Part shown: piece after piece, positions 51,032 through 63,756 of the stretch
How the letters are laid out: every line of letters starts with the position of its first letter
How positions within the stretch are numbered: the first letter of the stretch is position 1
Assembly (NCBI GenBank): GCA_023053685.1
Contig: JALIGW010000001.1
Location: forward strand, 48,961,859 to 49,025,858
Direction: 5' to 3'
Origin: Diadophis punctatus similis
Lineage: Eukaryota; Chordata; Lepidosauria; Squamata; Dipsadidae
DNA: 64,000 nt
Made by a program: the position numbers and the translations under genes
The notes under the pieces: model-generated
What the model saw: the letters and a program-made list of their open reading frames with translations, nothing else
Database searches by the model: none
What the model was told of the DNA's origin: nothing

Positions 51032-51760
51032 AAAATACCATAAAACATTTCCTGTAGTCAGCTGCTGATATTTGACTATGCTATACAGTTCCCCATGGGT
51101 TACTTTCAAGGCAGATATATCTCTGAATATCTCCCTGAATATTTATCAACTTTTAAAATACATTAGAAGTTCCACCATTGATGAAGGCATTGAGAAATTT
51201 GGTAGAATAAGGAAATAACTTTGAAATGATGAACCAAGGTCACAGGTTATCTAGTTACTTGTAAACTCTGCAAGTATGTGGAAATTGAGGTTAAAAGTAA
51301 CTTTCCCTAGTTTAAATAGATACATCAATTGTATCTATTCTTGATGAGGTCAGACCTGGCTTTGGTGACACAAAGCTTGTAATTACATCTGAACTACATT
51401 ACCTGTGTCATGACGCTCATAAAGTCTTGTAAATTAATGATGCAAGGGTCAGATAAAAATGCAAATAGGCATTACCAAACCTACAAGAACACACTAGTTA
51501 CAGATTTGTTTTCAGGCACAATTCAGTATAGTATTGAAGACTTTCAAATTTCTCAAAGTCCAAGATATTTTAGGATTACCTCTGTCCTGAATTAGCTTGC
51601 CAGCTCTAACTACGGTGGAGATCCAGATAATATGAATGAGAAAAAGGCTTATGTTGTGATTGCATTATAACTCTGGAATCTTCCCCTGTTGATACCCTCT
51701 TTAATAACGGTGGAGTGCTGGAGTTAGATTGTTATCAACATCTTTTTCATGTAATTATGC
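51032..51760. other. No recognised feature
   Basis: AT-rich sequence with no convincing open frame and no repeat I can name. Confidence 0.6.
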
Positions 51761-51870
51761 TATCATCTTACTGCAATTAAATTGTATGTTACTGTGTTAA
51801 CATAAGCCACCCTAAATAGTGCACAATACAAGCAAGGTAGAATTATATATTTATACTAAATAAAATAGTA
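51761..51870 (+). mobile_element. Possible eroded LINE (L2/CR1-type) 3' tail
   Basis: The words AAGCCACCCTAAATAGTGCA, AGCAAGGTAGAATTATA and a terminal ACTAAATAAAATAG resemble a decayed form of the 3' end seen intact at 54,510-54,576 (GTACGCCACCGAGTCC...GGGCGGCATATAAG...AAATAAATAA). The match is weak and is inferred by eye. Confidence 0.4.
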
Positions 51871-51903
51871 GCCAATGCTATTTTCTTATCCTATTTGCCT
51901 TTC

Positions 51904-52054
51904 ATCTAGGCCAGGGCTGTCAAACTCCAGGCCTGCAGGCCGGATGCGTCATGTGCTGGCCATGGCCACGCCTCGTTTAGCAAAGGGAGGAAAAGTCCCA
52001 ACACATCGTGTGACGCCGCTGTGACGACGTCAGTTTGACACCCCTGATCTAGGC
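51904..52054. mobile_element. hAT MITE (135 bp) with perfect 8-bp target duplication
   Basis: The element spans 51,912-52,046. It starts CAGGGCTGTCAAACT and ends AGTTTGACACCCCTG; the termini pair at 14 of 15 positions. The 8-mer ATCTAGGC lies directly on both sides (51,904-51,911 and 52,047-52,054). Eight-base duplications and CAGGG(G/C)TGTCAAACT ends are typical of hAT-superfamily non-autonomous elements. It has no coding capacity. Confidence 0.9.
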
Positions 52055-52824
52055 TCAAGAAAAGTTCTGGAGAATGCGAATTTTGATTGGTCTGCCCTAA
52101 TAGCAATCTTGGGACATTTCATTATTTTAAAGATGTTTTAAGTTAAATTGTAATGCATTTTGAGGAGGTTGTCAAATTGAAGTGTTGCTTGTACACAGAG
52201 CAGAAATGGATGCATTTGAAAGAAAAAATGCAGTCCAACATTGATGAAATACATCACCTATAATAACACCCAAATTCCATGTTTTGTTCCAAATATGTAG
52301 TTGTCATATTGAGTCATGAGTTGTAAGCACTCTGAATGTATAACTCATATCTCTACTATGGTTTGAAGGCAGATATGCCAGAGTTTTCTGTAATGAAAAA
52401 AACAAGGATCACTTGAGTCATTGCCTGAGGCTATCAAATATGGGTTGCAAAAAGCACAAACAAGGTGGCAGAGATGGTTGTTCAGATTTTTTGAGCTTTG
52501 TTCTGCCAGTCCTACTATTGTCACTCTTGATAGTGGTCTGACCATTAGGGTAATGAAATAGGACTAGAAAGACACAGGATAGGCTTCAAAAAGTGTTGAA
52601 AAATACTTAGTGAAGTATTTCTCTAAGACATCAATGTCTACCAGTCATACAAAATTCAAGACAAAAAGTTGTTTTCTTAAGCTTTATTCTGAATTATCAA
52701 GGACATTTAGTGAGTCTGACAGAAAACAGATGAAAGGCCTAGGGAAGTGTTTTCTTCTTCCTACTTATAATATCTACCTCCTTTGAGCGAAGTTTAAAAT
52801 TATTTCATAATAGGTGGCTGATAA
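52055..52824. other. No recognised feature
   Basis: AT-rich, no supported gene. Short open frames on the minus strand look random. Confidence 0.6.
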
Positions 52825-54389
52825 GTAACTCCCGACGATGTGGACAAGGCCGTGGGAGCGATGAGCTCTTCCACCTGTTTACTGGACCCGTGTCCCTCCT
52901 GGCTGGTTTTGGCCAGCAGGGAGGTTTCACGTAGCTGGATCCAGGCGGTGATCAACGCGTCTCTTGGGGAGGGATCCGTACCGCAGCCCTTAAAGGTTGC
53001 GGTGGTGAGACCCCTCCTTAAGAGGCCTTCCCTGGACCCAGCGGACCTGAACTTTCGTCCTGTCTCCAACTTGCCTTTTTTGGGTAAAGTTGTTGAGAAG
53101 GTGGTGGCTCTTCAGCTTCTTCGACTATTGGAGGAAACTGATTATCTGGATTCCTTTCAATCAGGTTTCAGGCGCAACTACAGCATGGAAACTGCCTTGG
53201 TCTCCCTGATGGATGATCTCTGGCGAGCCCAGGATGGGGGTTACTCTTCCATCCTGGTGCTACTTGACCTCTCAGTGGCTTTCGATACCATCGACCATGG
53301 TATCCTTCTGCACCGACTCGGCGGGCTGGGAGTGGGAGGCACTGTGTTACGGTGGTTCTCCTCCTACCTCGCCGATAGGTCGCAGTCAGTGTTGACAGGA
53401 GGGCAGAGGTCGTCTCCTAGACCCCTGACTTATGGGGTCCCTCAGGGTTCGGTCCTCTCGCCCATCCTATTTAACATTTACATGAAACCGTTGGGGGAGA
53501 TCATTCGTCAACATGGGGTGAGTTTTCAACAGTACACTGATGACACCCAGCTGTACAGCTCCACCCCATCGCAATTCAGGGAGGCAGTGGATGTTATGTG
53601 TTGTTGCCTGGACGATGTTAGGATCTGGATGGGAAGGAACAGGCTCAAGCTCAACCCTGACAAGACTGAGTGGCTGTGGATACTGCCTCCTAAGGATTAT
53701 ACCGATTGTCCCTCCTTGGTCTTCGGGGGAGACAAATTATTTCCCTCGGACCGGGTTCACAATTTGGGGGTGCTTCTAGATCCACAGCTAAAATTAGACC
53801 AACATCTTACGGCTGTGGCTAGGGGCGCCTTTGCACAGGTTCGCCTGGTGCACCAATTGCGACCATATTTGGAGGAGGCTTTACTCATGGTCACTCATTC
53901 CCTTGTCACCTCTCGTTTGGACTACTGTAATGTGCTCTACATGGGGCTACCCTTGAAAAGTATTCGGAGACTGAAACTGGTCAGTCTCTGGCAAAATGGC
54001 AAAATGCGGCTGCGCAAGCTGTGATGGGTGTACCCAGATACACCAACGTAACATCCATTCTCCGCCAGCTGCATTGGTTGCCCATTGGTCTCTGGGTGCA
54101 ATTCAAGGTGTTGATTATCATCTTTAAAGCCCTACATGGCTTAGGACCAGGTTATCTCAGGGACCGCATCCTACCTCGTACATCCCTACGACCAATTAGG
54201 TCCCACAGAGTGGGTCTCCTCCAGGTCCCTTCAGCCAAACAATGTTGGTTGGCGGGACCAAGGGGGAGAGCCTTCACTGTGGGGGCTCCGGTTCTCTGGA
54301 ACCAACTACCCCCAGAGATCCGATCTATCCTGACTTTGCTGGCCTTCCGGAAAGCTATTAAGACATGGCTCTTCCTGCAGGCGGGGTGA
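52825..54389 (+). pseudogene. L2 LINE ORF2 remnant, reverse transcriptase with one frameshift
   Basis: A frame of about 394 codons (52,840-54,024) carries reverse transcriptase motifs: FRPVSNLPFLGK near residue 72, FQSGFRRNYSMETALV near 106, LLDLSVAFDTID with Asp143, GVPQGSVLSPILF near 199, and YTDDTQLY at 232-239. The last has Thr where the family normally has Ala (YADD). The frame starts on GTG at 52,840, so there is no real start codon; this is internal protein sequence. It then breaks, and the conserved C-terminal region (LHWLPIG..., PVLWNQLPPEIR) continues in another frame to 54,389. The break coincides with a tandem duplication of GGCAAAAT at 53,990-54,005; those extra 8 bp account exactly for the change of frame. 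Inactive as it stands. Confidence 0.88.
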
Positions 54390-54576
54390 TGTGACCGATG
54401 AACATCTTAGGTCTCCCCCAGGTATGAATGTGTTGTTTGGCTTTTTAATCTTTTAATTAATTAAATGTTTTATTTTTGCTACTGTTTTTATATTGTTCTT
54501 ATACTCTGTTGTACGCCACCGAGTCCCCAGGGAGTAGGGCGGCATATAAGAACAGCAAAATAAATAAAATAAATAA
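52825..54576 (+). mobile_element. 5'-truncated L2-clade LINE
   Basis: Contains the linker, the reverse transcriptase domain and the C-terminal part of a non-LTR ORF2 protein, then a short 3' untranslated region ending in GGGCGGCATATAAG and an AAATAAATAAAATAAATAA tail. The 5' limit is inferred from an in-frame stop at 52,822 just before recognisable L2 sequence. The endonuclease domain and everything upstream are missing, the usual result of incomplete reverse transcription. No clear target duplication is visible, which is common in this clade. Similar 3' ends (GCCACCGAGTCCC...GGGCGGCATATAA) are abundant in squamates. Confidence 0.88.
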
Positions 54577-55079
54577 GATTGCCTCTCTTCATCCAATATA
54601 ATTATTAATTTTGTGAAGTTCCCTTTTATATGCTAAATTGAGACCTGTCCTCTGCCTTTGCGTCAGTCACACCACATGACTAACATGAATTATGTAACAA
54701 TTTGCAAAATGATGTTGTTATGCAAGTTATATCACTTCCCCAGCCCCATGTTGACATTTATACTGCAATGCTGTATGTTTTATATCATTGCAAATTAACA
54801 TTTTCATAACTATATTAATATTGTCTCTCTTATATTGCTATCAGTGTATATAATTTTTTAAGAATGCATAATTTATTTATGCCATTTTTATTCATCTTAT
54901 TTTGAAATAATTGAGACAGAAACATGTTTTTCTTCCTTCTCCACTTCATGTTTATCTCAGTATAGTAGTATTATGAGACAGGTCAGGTTTAGTTGAGCAT
55001 CATGACTGTCAAAAATTTTAACTTAGGTTTTTTCCCCAAAACCGACATTATTCAGTTTTTCACACACTCTCATACAGCT
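54577..55079. other. No recognised feature
   Basis: AT-rich intergenic-type sequence. Confidence 0.6.
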
Positions 55080-55842
55080 TACAGGTAGACCTTGATTTAA
55101 CCACATTTGAGCCTAAAATTTCTGTTGCTAAGTGAGACAGTTGTTAAATGAATTTTGCCTCATTTTATGACTTTTCTTGCTACAGTTGTTAAGTGAATCA
55201 CTGCAGTAGTTAAGTTAGTAACACGGTTGTTACGTGAATCTGACTTCCACATTAACTTTGCTCACTCGAAGGTCGCAAAATCTGGGATACTGCAACCATC
55301 ATAAATACTGGGTATGTCTAGCTTAATGAAAAGAAGGACTAGGGGAGACATGATAGCAGTGTTCCAATATCCCAGGGGCTGCCACAAAGAAGAGGGAGTC
55401 AAACTGTTCTCCAAAGCACCTGACGGTAGGACGAGAAGCAATGGGTGGAAACTAATTAAAGAAGCAACTTAGAACTAAGGAGAAATTTCCTGACAGTTAG
55501 AACAATTAATCAGTGGAACAGCTTGCCTCCAGAAGTTGTGGGTGCTCCAACACTGGAAGTTTTTAAGATGTTGGATAATCATTTGTCTGAAGTAGTGTAG
55601 GGTTTCCTGCCTAAGCAGGGGGTTGGACTAGAAGACCTCCAAGGTCCCTTCCAACTCTGTTGTTGTTTATTATTGTTTATTGTTTATGAGTCAGTTGCCA
55701 AACAGCCCAGTTTTGATCAAATGACCATGAGAATGCTGCAACGATTGTAAGTGTGAAAAATGGTCTTAAGTCACTTTTTTCAATGTCATTGTAATTTCGA
55801 ATGGTCACTAAACGTAAGGTTGTAGGTTGAGGACTACCAGTA
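55080..55842 (+). mobile_element. pogo/Tc1-like MITE interrupted by a CR1 insertion
   Basis: Left end TACAGGTAGACCTTGATTTA and right end GGTTGAGGACTACCAGTA are diverged terminal inverted repeats (CAGGTAGACCTTG against CTGGTAGTCCTCA), bounded by TA on each side (55,080-55,081 and 55,841-55,842). The interior contains AAAATTTCTGTTGCTAAGTG, ACAGTTGTTAAGTGAATCAC and AAGGTCGCAAAATC, words I associate with a common squamate MITE of this type. The two halves are 55,082-55,307 and 55,687-55,840. No transposase frame. Confidence 0.75.
55308..55686 (+). mobile_element. CR1 LINE 3' end nested in the MITE
   Basis: Contains the CR1 signature GGTTGGACTAGAAGACCTCC followed by AAGGTCCCTTCCAACTCTG, and upstream the end of the ORF2-derived region (GGGAGACATGATAGCAGTG, CTTGCCTCCAGAAGTTGTGG). 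The 3' tail is a TTGTTTATTATTG-type short repeat instead of a poly(A). Flanks ATAAATA and TGAGTCAG are continuous parts of the MITE, which fixes the insertion ends and shows it was added after the MITE. 5'-truncated and not coding. Confidence 0.9.
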
Positions 55843-57377
<1,535 letters not shown>

Positions 57378-57515
57378 TTGGATTATATTGTCATTTTATT
57401 CCTTGGATTATATTGTAATTTTATTCTTTTACTTTGTAATCTGCTCAGAGAGTATTTGTTAGTGGTTGAATCAAAACTATTTGAATAAAGTAATAACAGT
57501 CCCATTTCTGACTGG
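57378..57515 (+). repeat. 25-bp tandem duplication, possibly within an eroded LINE tail
   Basis: TTGGATTATATTGT followed by (C/A)ATTTTATTC(C/T)T occurs twice with 25-bp spacing (57,378 and 57,403). The sequence after it (GTAATCTGCTCAGAGAGT and GAATAAAGTAATAA) is faintly like an L2/CR1 3' end, but too diverged to assign. Confidence 0.4.
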
Positions 57516-60500
57516 GGTCCTGGCAGCAAGTATTTGCATTTTGGGAAAATATGTATTATTTTCATTTGAGCAAATACTTTCTTAACCATGTCTTTAGCAT
57601 GGGTAAACTGTGCTACATACATTGGCTCACATGTGAATCAAAATCACTGGGACTGATGTTTTGATGCACAAGGAAGTAAAAGAACAAGTTACTTATATCA
57701 GCATTCTTGTTGAAAAGTATAGAATACATACTAATTGTAGAAATAGCCACTCATTAAACCCAAAGCCTGGAAGAAACACTTGAGTAGCCTGCAAAGCTCC
57801 TTGGCACAACAACATTAAGATTATACAAGATAAACTGGCTCAAAATAAGGTCTACGTAGTAGTCCATCTTACTCAAAGTATAGAGTACTTTAAATAAAAA
57901 GGTGCTTTGCTTATCAAACAGGTCAGTTTTAAATGAATATATTTCCTTGTGAGAAATGGGGAATTTCTTTAGAGAGAGGAATTTATTTAGCCACTGTGCA
58001 TGCCACAAATTTCATTATAATTTGTATAACTTGTAATAACTTACTCCAATTATAGAACAGATATAATAGCTAAACAATTAACCATCTGCAGTAAAAAAAA
58101 TAACAACACAGTGACAATAATCACACCCCAATCCTGCTATCATAAAATGTCATAATATAACAATCATAACAGTATACAATCCAGTTTCAAAACATAACAC
58201 TAAGACAACATTCATATACTGTACATGAAAATTAAGGAAGTAGAAAAAACAGTTGGATACAGTATGTATGTTAGACAGATGTCTTTAGACATTTTTTAAT
58301 TGGTTTTAAAACTACTGCTGTTTTCTCATTTTTGAGCAATATTCAAGACAGCCTTGCTGTAATGGTTGCTAGAGCTATAGATATTTCCTCATAGCCCATT
58401 GTTGTTTGTTACAAAACAGTTTTACACAATTAGAAACCTAGAAAAAGAGATGAAATACTTGGCCCACCACATGATAAACACTTAAACTTGAATGCATTAT
58501 ATAATGTTTCTAATCCATAAACCCATTGTACTAAGTGAGGCTTTATTCTGAGTCAATTTACAAAGGAAAGCACTGTATATGTGACACTTATTGCTGATAT
58601 CTAGATAGTTAACTATTGTATTATTTAGACCAAGGTTAATTACATCCTCAGTGATTTCAGTGGATTTAAACATACTTAATCCTACATTAGCTTCTCCCTC
58701 TCCTGCCTCCGTCCTTGTGCTTAAGAGTGATCAAAAAGGAAAAAAAAGTGTCCAAACTTTCCCTCCATATAGTTCTAACTTGTTTACTAGAAATAGCTGC
58801 CTGCTGGCTTGCCTGTGAAATAATAAACCAGTGAGCCTGAATTGCATTAAAATCAATTTTCCTTCTAACCCAGGCTTGTAATTTAACGACTCTCACTACC
58901 CAGTAATTTTGTTGCTTACCTCTGATTGGCCCCATCCTTCTGTGGTGTAGAAGTATATACAGCATTCAGAAACTGACCTAGAACTGAAGTCTGATACACA
59001 AGAGCTTTCTGTTTCCCAGTGACTCATTTGACATTAACATAATTATGCTATAGCAGTCAAAGTGATTTTCAAACTATGAGTAATACAAAAATGAGAGAAT
59101 GTGTATATAGGAGAGTGGGCATATCAGCTGGCTGAAGTAATCACCAGCTGCTGATAGCAGCTGAGGAATGGAAATCCTGATGTAAAACTATCCATGTCTG
59201 AAACCTATATAAAGCACTGAAACCTAGAGTGCAGGCAGTCCCTAGGAATCAGGGAACATCCAAGGCCATTTTATTTTATCCTAATGACAATGAGAACTTG
59301 TGTAGTCAAGAGTTCCTTTGTTTACTGATTTTTCTCTACTTTCTTTTTCCCAAGATTTCAGAGTTAGTTATCGTTTCCAATTCTAACAAAACTGAGTTGT
59401 AGTTTTTCTAAAACTTCAAATTTCCCTGGAAATAATAAAATGAAATAAAGTAAAAGAAAAAAAAAATTCTGCTCCTCAGCACTGCTGATATTTTTCCTTA
59501 GAGCTCGTAAAATAAAAACTCATTTTGCCCTACCCAATTCCTTAAAACTCCTGATTTTATGTCGAGCATAATATGTACTATACTAATAAAGTTAAAGAAA
59601 ACACAGTTTATATAATAGTTCTTTGTTTTGATTCCTAACAAGCTCAAAACCTCACACTCTTCATAATATGGCATGGACCTGCATCCTAGAATTGTATCAA
59701 TATCTATTCTGATATAATATTCTACAAATAAAACTGACAATGTCACAATAATTAAATTAACTGACCACATTTGAAGAAATGATATACTCTTATCTTTAAT
59801 TTCAGATAATACCTGAAATTTGTTTAAAATTTGTGGAAGCTATTTTGAAAGAAAAAAACAACTTTGTTGTTTGCCAGTTCCTTTCTGCAATCTTTATTAT
59901 GATTGTTAACATATTAGTTCTTAATTTGGCATTTTGCACTATCAGGTTCTTCATTTAAGAAAACTGTCAAAACAGAATTCTTTTTAAATTTAAAATCTTT
60001 AAATTTTATAACTTCTTAAAAAGTTATAAAATTAACTTTCATACATTTATGATTACTATGATTTTAATTCTACATTAAAATTTTATCACTTTTCAATTAT
60101 AATCATTGTTTATTTTTTATAATAATGTTTTATTTAAATGACGTTTGATTATTTTTTGCTTTTCTGTTCCCTTAAGTTTTCATTATATTTTAATTGACTA
60201 TCAGTTGGCTCCTTTGTAGCTATAGAGAGTACGTTCTAAAGAAAATCAACACAGTCATGCTGCCCATTATCAGTTCCCAACTTCAGAGCTTGAATGTTTA
60301 CCATTTTTTTCTTTTCTTCAAAAATAATTCCCCTCAAAAGATCACCAGAGCAATTAAATTTTAAGTTAATCCCCCTCCCGCAATAATCTGGGTTAAAGGA
60401 AGAGTTTCAGAGAATTTAAAAACTTACTATCTTTTAATGACATTTTAATACTTAAATAATTATTCATCACTTGGATATTTTTTCTAAGAAAGTAAAGGGA

Positions 60501-62035
60501 AAAAAATCTGACTTTTGATTTGTTTCAAAATGGAACATTTCATATTTTTCTGCAATTTTTTTGTGAATCTATGGATACCTGCCAACTGAAGGTGACATAA
60601 TATCTCTTCATATAAAATTGGTTCAAGTTCATATATTATGTGTGTCATGCTATAATAATTTGGCTAGATTTTAAGGTCCATAACCCATTTTATTTCCATT
60701 GCTTTGGAATAGTTAAACACATATCTTTAGGAATAGGTATATGTAGTTTTTATATAAATAATTTAACTCTTTTTAATAAGAGAAGAGGCCATTGATTCAT
60801 TTCTCACAAATATCGCAGGACTGAATAGTATAAATTTATTAGAGCTAATGTTCACATTTGACTAACGCCTTTTCTTTTTTTCTTATTTTACATTTATCAA
60901 ACCTACCAGTTTCCATATGGAGTAGATACATTAAAACAGTGGACCAAATATAGTAGTGCATACATTTGATTCTTTTTTCAGCTAGTTTTATCTTCATGCT
61001 AAAGCTAAAGAAAAAAACGTGGCATCATTTTTTAAATATGTAACTATATTTGATCATTATTTTACACACAACTTACTTAATGTGAAAAATGTTTGAATAC
61101 AATTTATCCTATCTCTTATATGCACTAAATTGCTCAAAGGTGGAGCAAACCATAATATAAAAACTATATGGATGTAATTAAATCAAGCGGAATATAAGAA
61201 GGATTGAAAAGAGTTATGTAAATAACAGGTGATATGCCAGACAAAGGACTGATCATAGTATCAGCATAACAGTAGCTGTCAAATATATATATAACAGTAG
61301 ACAGAAGACATATTATGATCAACTTTTTTAAAAAATGCAATTAATGTAGCAAGACTAAGCGTTTCTAGGAAGGAATATATTCAATTAATTGAGAAGGGAT
61401 TTATTTCCAAGCACTGTAAACTTGGACTGGATTATATTGCTTAAAATCACTTGTTGAAATGGATGATGATTGAATAAGTCAAAAGGGCTGGGTATAGCAA
61501 GACAAAATTCTATGTTTTTCTGTTAATAAACCCGTAGTACCATTTTAGTTTGCTTCAGATATGTTATTGACATGTTCCTTTATCTGGGAATTCTGGAAGC
61601 ATAGTTCGAGCAAATACAGAGGATTACAGTTTGAGGAACTGCTAGCTTACTGCAGTATAAATTGCTTGAGTTCCTTCCATTTCAAAAGCAAACTGGATTG
61701 TTATTTGACTCTAAGCTAAATATATTAAAGGGGTGTGTGTGTGTGTTTCTTTTCAACATTTGCGTGGAATATTTTAAATGAGATTATTTCCATCAAATTC
61801 TTAATGTAATGGAAATGTTCTCATTTAAAGTGGCCAGATCACAATGTCAAGGAGTGTATGCCTGCAATTTGTCCTGCTTGTTAGTATTACAGGTTCCCCT
61901 TATCACTTGCCCAAGGTGAGAGAATGAGAAAAACTTTACCTGCTAAAATTCTCTTTTTTTGGCAGAACTCTCTGATTGATATTATACATGTGAACAGGGA
62001 GATGCAGAATTTTGATTATAATCACGATGATTATC
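57516..62035. other. Long AT-rich interval without a supported gene
   Basis: No open frame shows a recognisable protein. Small items: a perfect 13-bp inverted repeat at 60,002-60,033; a TATATAAAG word near 59,208 with no gene behind it; a short GT run near 61,733-61,747; and a more balanced-composition island at about 58,690-58,975. This could be intron or intergenic DNA. Confidence 0.55.
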
Positions 62036-62393
62036 ATTGAGATCAGGGGTGGGTTCCTACTTACCTCGCTGCCAGTTTGCTTCCTCCCACGCCGTGTGGG
62101 TGCGCCTCGTGGGTGCACGTGCACATGCGCAGTAGCAAAAAATCCGAAAAAATCAAAATAAAAAAGCCAAAAACAAGATGGTGACCGCATACACAGTGCC
62201 GGAAACTCAGCTTCTGCACATGCTCAGAAAAAAGAATAAATTTTCAAAAAAAATTTTCAAAAAAAAGATGGAGGCGCCCACGGACCGGCACTGACTGAAC
62301 CGGGTCGGTGAAGTCATCGTGACGTCACCAGCAGGTCGCTACCTGTTCGCCCGAACCGGTCCGAACCAGGAAGATCCCAGCCCTGATTTAGAT
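62036..62393 (-). mobile_element. hAT-like element, same family as 50,481 and 63,757 (342 bp)
   Basis: Element at 62,044-62,385. It starts CAGGGGTGGGTTCCTAC; the reverse complement of its end reads CAGGGCTGGGATCTTCC. Flanking 8-mers ATTGAGAT (62,036-62,043) and ATTTAGAT (62,386-62,393) match at 7 of 8, a hAT-type target duplication with one later mutation. Its reverse complement aligns through its length with the copy at 63,757, including GGTTCGGACCGGTTCGGGC, GACGTCACGATGA and a GCAGAAGCTGAGTTTCCGG tract, so it lies in the opposite orientation. Non-coding. Confidence 0.85.
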
Positions 62394-62664
62394 CCATTGT
62401 CAGGGTGGGTTAAAATGATAGTAAGAGAGAATTTCTAGCTTTTTTACACATCCACAAAACATACTTTACTTTCATTTTTTTAGAAGAAAAAGAGGAAGAC
62501 CCTTAATTTCATTCTCCAAACATGATGTTTAAATTATATTTCTGTCAGGTACTTTAAATAAAGTCTTAAATCATCTTTGGTTCTTTTGACCTTGAAATAC
62601 AAGAAATAGTTTGAGCCAATCAGTGGCTCATATCTTTCCTTAAAGCTGACAAATTTTTATTTGT
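62394..62664. other. No recognised feature
   Basis: Short AT-rich spacer between the hAT copy and the SINE. Confidence 0.6.
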
Positions 62665-62854
62665 CTATTTTTTGTGTGCCTTTGAGTCAGTATTGATTTT
62701 CAGAAGTGGTTTGCCATTGTCTTCTTCTGAGGGCTGAGGGAGAGTGTTTGGCAAAAGGTTACCCAGCTGGCTTTGGGTCTAAAATAGGACTGGAACTCAA
62801 GGCCTCCTACTTTCTATCCTGGTATCTTAATGACTACATGAAACTGACTCTAAA
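62665..62854 (-). mobile_element. Sauria-type tRNA-derived SINE
   Basis: Read on the minus strand, the head is tRNA-like: AGTCAGTTTCATGTAGTCAT covers a decayed A box, and GAGTTCCAGTCCTATTT is close to a B box. Then come CCAGCTGGGTAACC, CTCTCCCTCAGCCCT, and a 3' body with CAATGGCAAACCACTTCTGA and TGACTCAAAGGCACACA. This order matches the Sauria SINE family, whose 3' part is related to Bov-B LINEs (family knowledge). It is diverged, so an old copy. It is the best single hint that the host is a squamate. Confidence 0.8.
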
Positions 62855-62892
62855 AAGAAAAAGGAAAAAGGAAAAAAAGGAAAAAGAAAAAG
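62852..62892 (+). repeat. Purine-rich simple repeat (A/G tract)
   Basis: A run of AAAAAGG- and GAAAAAG-type units directly beside the head of the SINE. Confidence 0.85.
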
Positions 62893-63756
62893 TCTGACGG
62901 ATAAAGGAATGCAAATAAGTGTTCTGTCTCACTACCTGATAGCAGATTACAATTACCCTATCCCTTCCACACAAGAAGAAATAGCATTTGATGTTAGATA
63001 CCTACATCCATTGTAATATACATATGCCTAAACATTTTGTTTGGAAAATCAAATAAGAAATTACAATGGTTGGAAGCTATGTTAAAGAAATGTAAACAAA
63101 AGTCATTAAACCCTCCATAGCTTCCTAGTTATCTTCTCACCATCCTCTATTGCATTTCAAAGCTGTGAAAATGAATGACCAGCAATTTTGCAACCAGGTG
63201 TTTTCCACACTTGCCAAGGCCGAGATTACAATCATATTGTTTCAGCAGTTGGGACTCTTCTTTCTTTTTTGCCTGTCAGTTTTGGTTACATATTTTGGCT
63301 CTCTTGATGAAAACAAGGATATTTTTGAATGCACTTACAAAATTTATGGAACTGAGTTATTGATTAATATTCATGTACCTGAATTGCTGATTAATACATT
63401 TGCATAATTTGCCTGAGTAAATCTGTTCCAAGAATTGTTGGGAGCATGGAAGCATACAAGTTTTATGAATTATTTTTTATTATTAAATGTACCTACCATT
63501 GGAGAAAAACATTTTGCGCATGAGATTGTATCAGTAATGGTGATCAAATAAGGAATAACAGCCACACTTGCATTGAGGGGGAAAGGGCATATCCCACACA
63601 ATCCACACAAAGAAGTAACAAGTTCCAGAAACTGCAGACTGAACTTAGGGTGGGGTTTACAGGTGTTGCTAATGGGAAAAGAGGCTGGCTATAGAGCTGT
63701 AGCGATTCCAGGAAATTACCAGCTTTCAATAATTTCAAAGAATTGCTCCTTTGGAT
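62893..63756. other. No recognised feature
   Basis: Contains an 85-codon frame (63,150-63,407) with a hydrophobic stretch but no family resemblance and no splice or promoter context that would support a gene. Confidence 0.55.

Noticed and set aside
50754..51032. Short frames of 60-80 codons on both strands
   Set aside because: They lie entirely inside the non-autonomous hAT element and its internal repeats.
58687..58965. 92-codon minus-strand frame
   Set aside because: No recognisable domain, no exon or promoter context, and composition like random translation.
59100..59260. Possible promoter (TATATAAAG near 59,208)
   Set aside because: An isolated TATA-like word in AT-rich DNA with no downstream coding exon.
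61935..61970. Splice-acceptor-like tract (pyrimidine run followed by GGCAG)
   Set aside because: No open frame or donor site follows that would make an exon; such tracts are frequent by chance.
63150..63407. 85-codon plus-strand frame with a hydrophobic segment
   Set aside because: The hydrophobic segment comes from a T-rich stretch. No homologue is recognised and there is no supporting gene structure.
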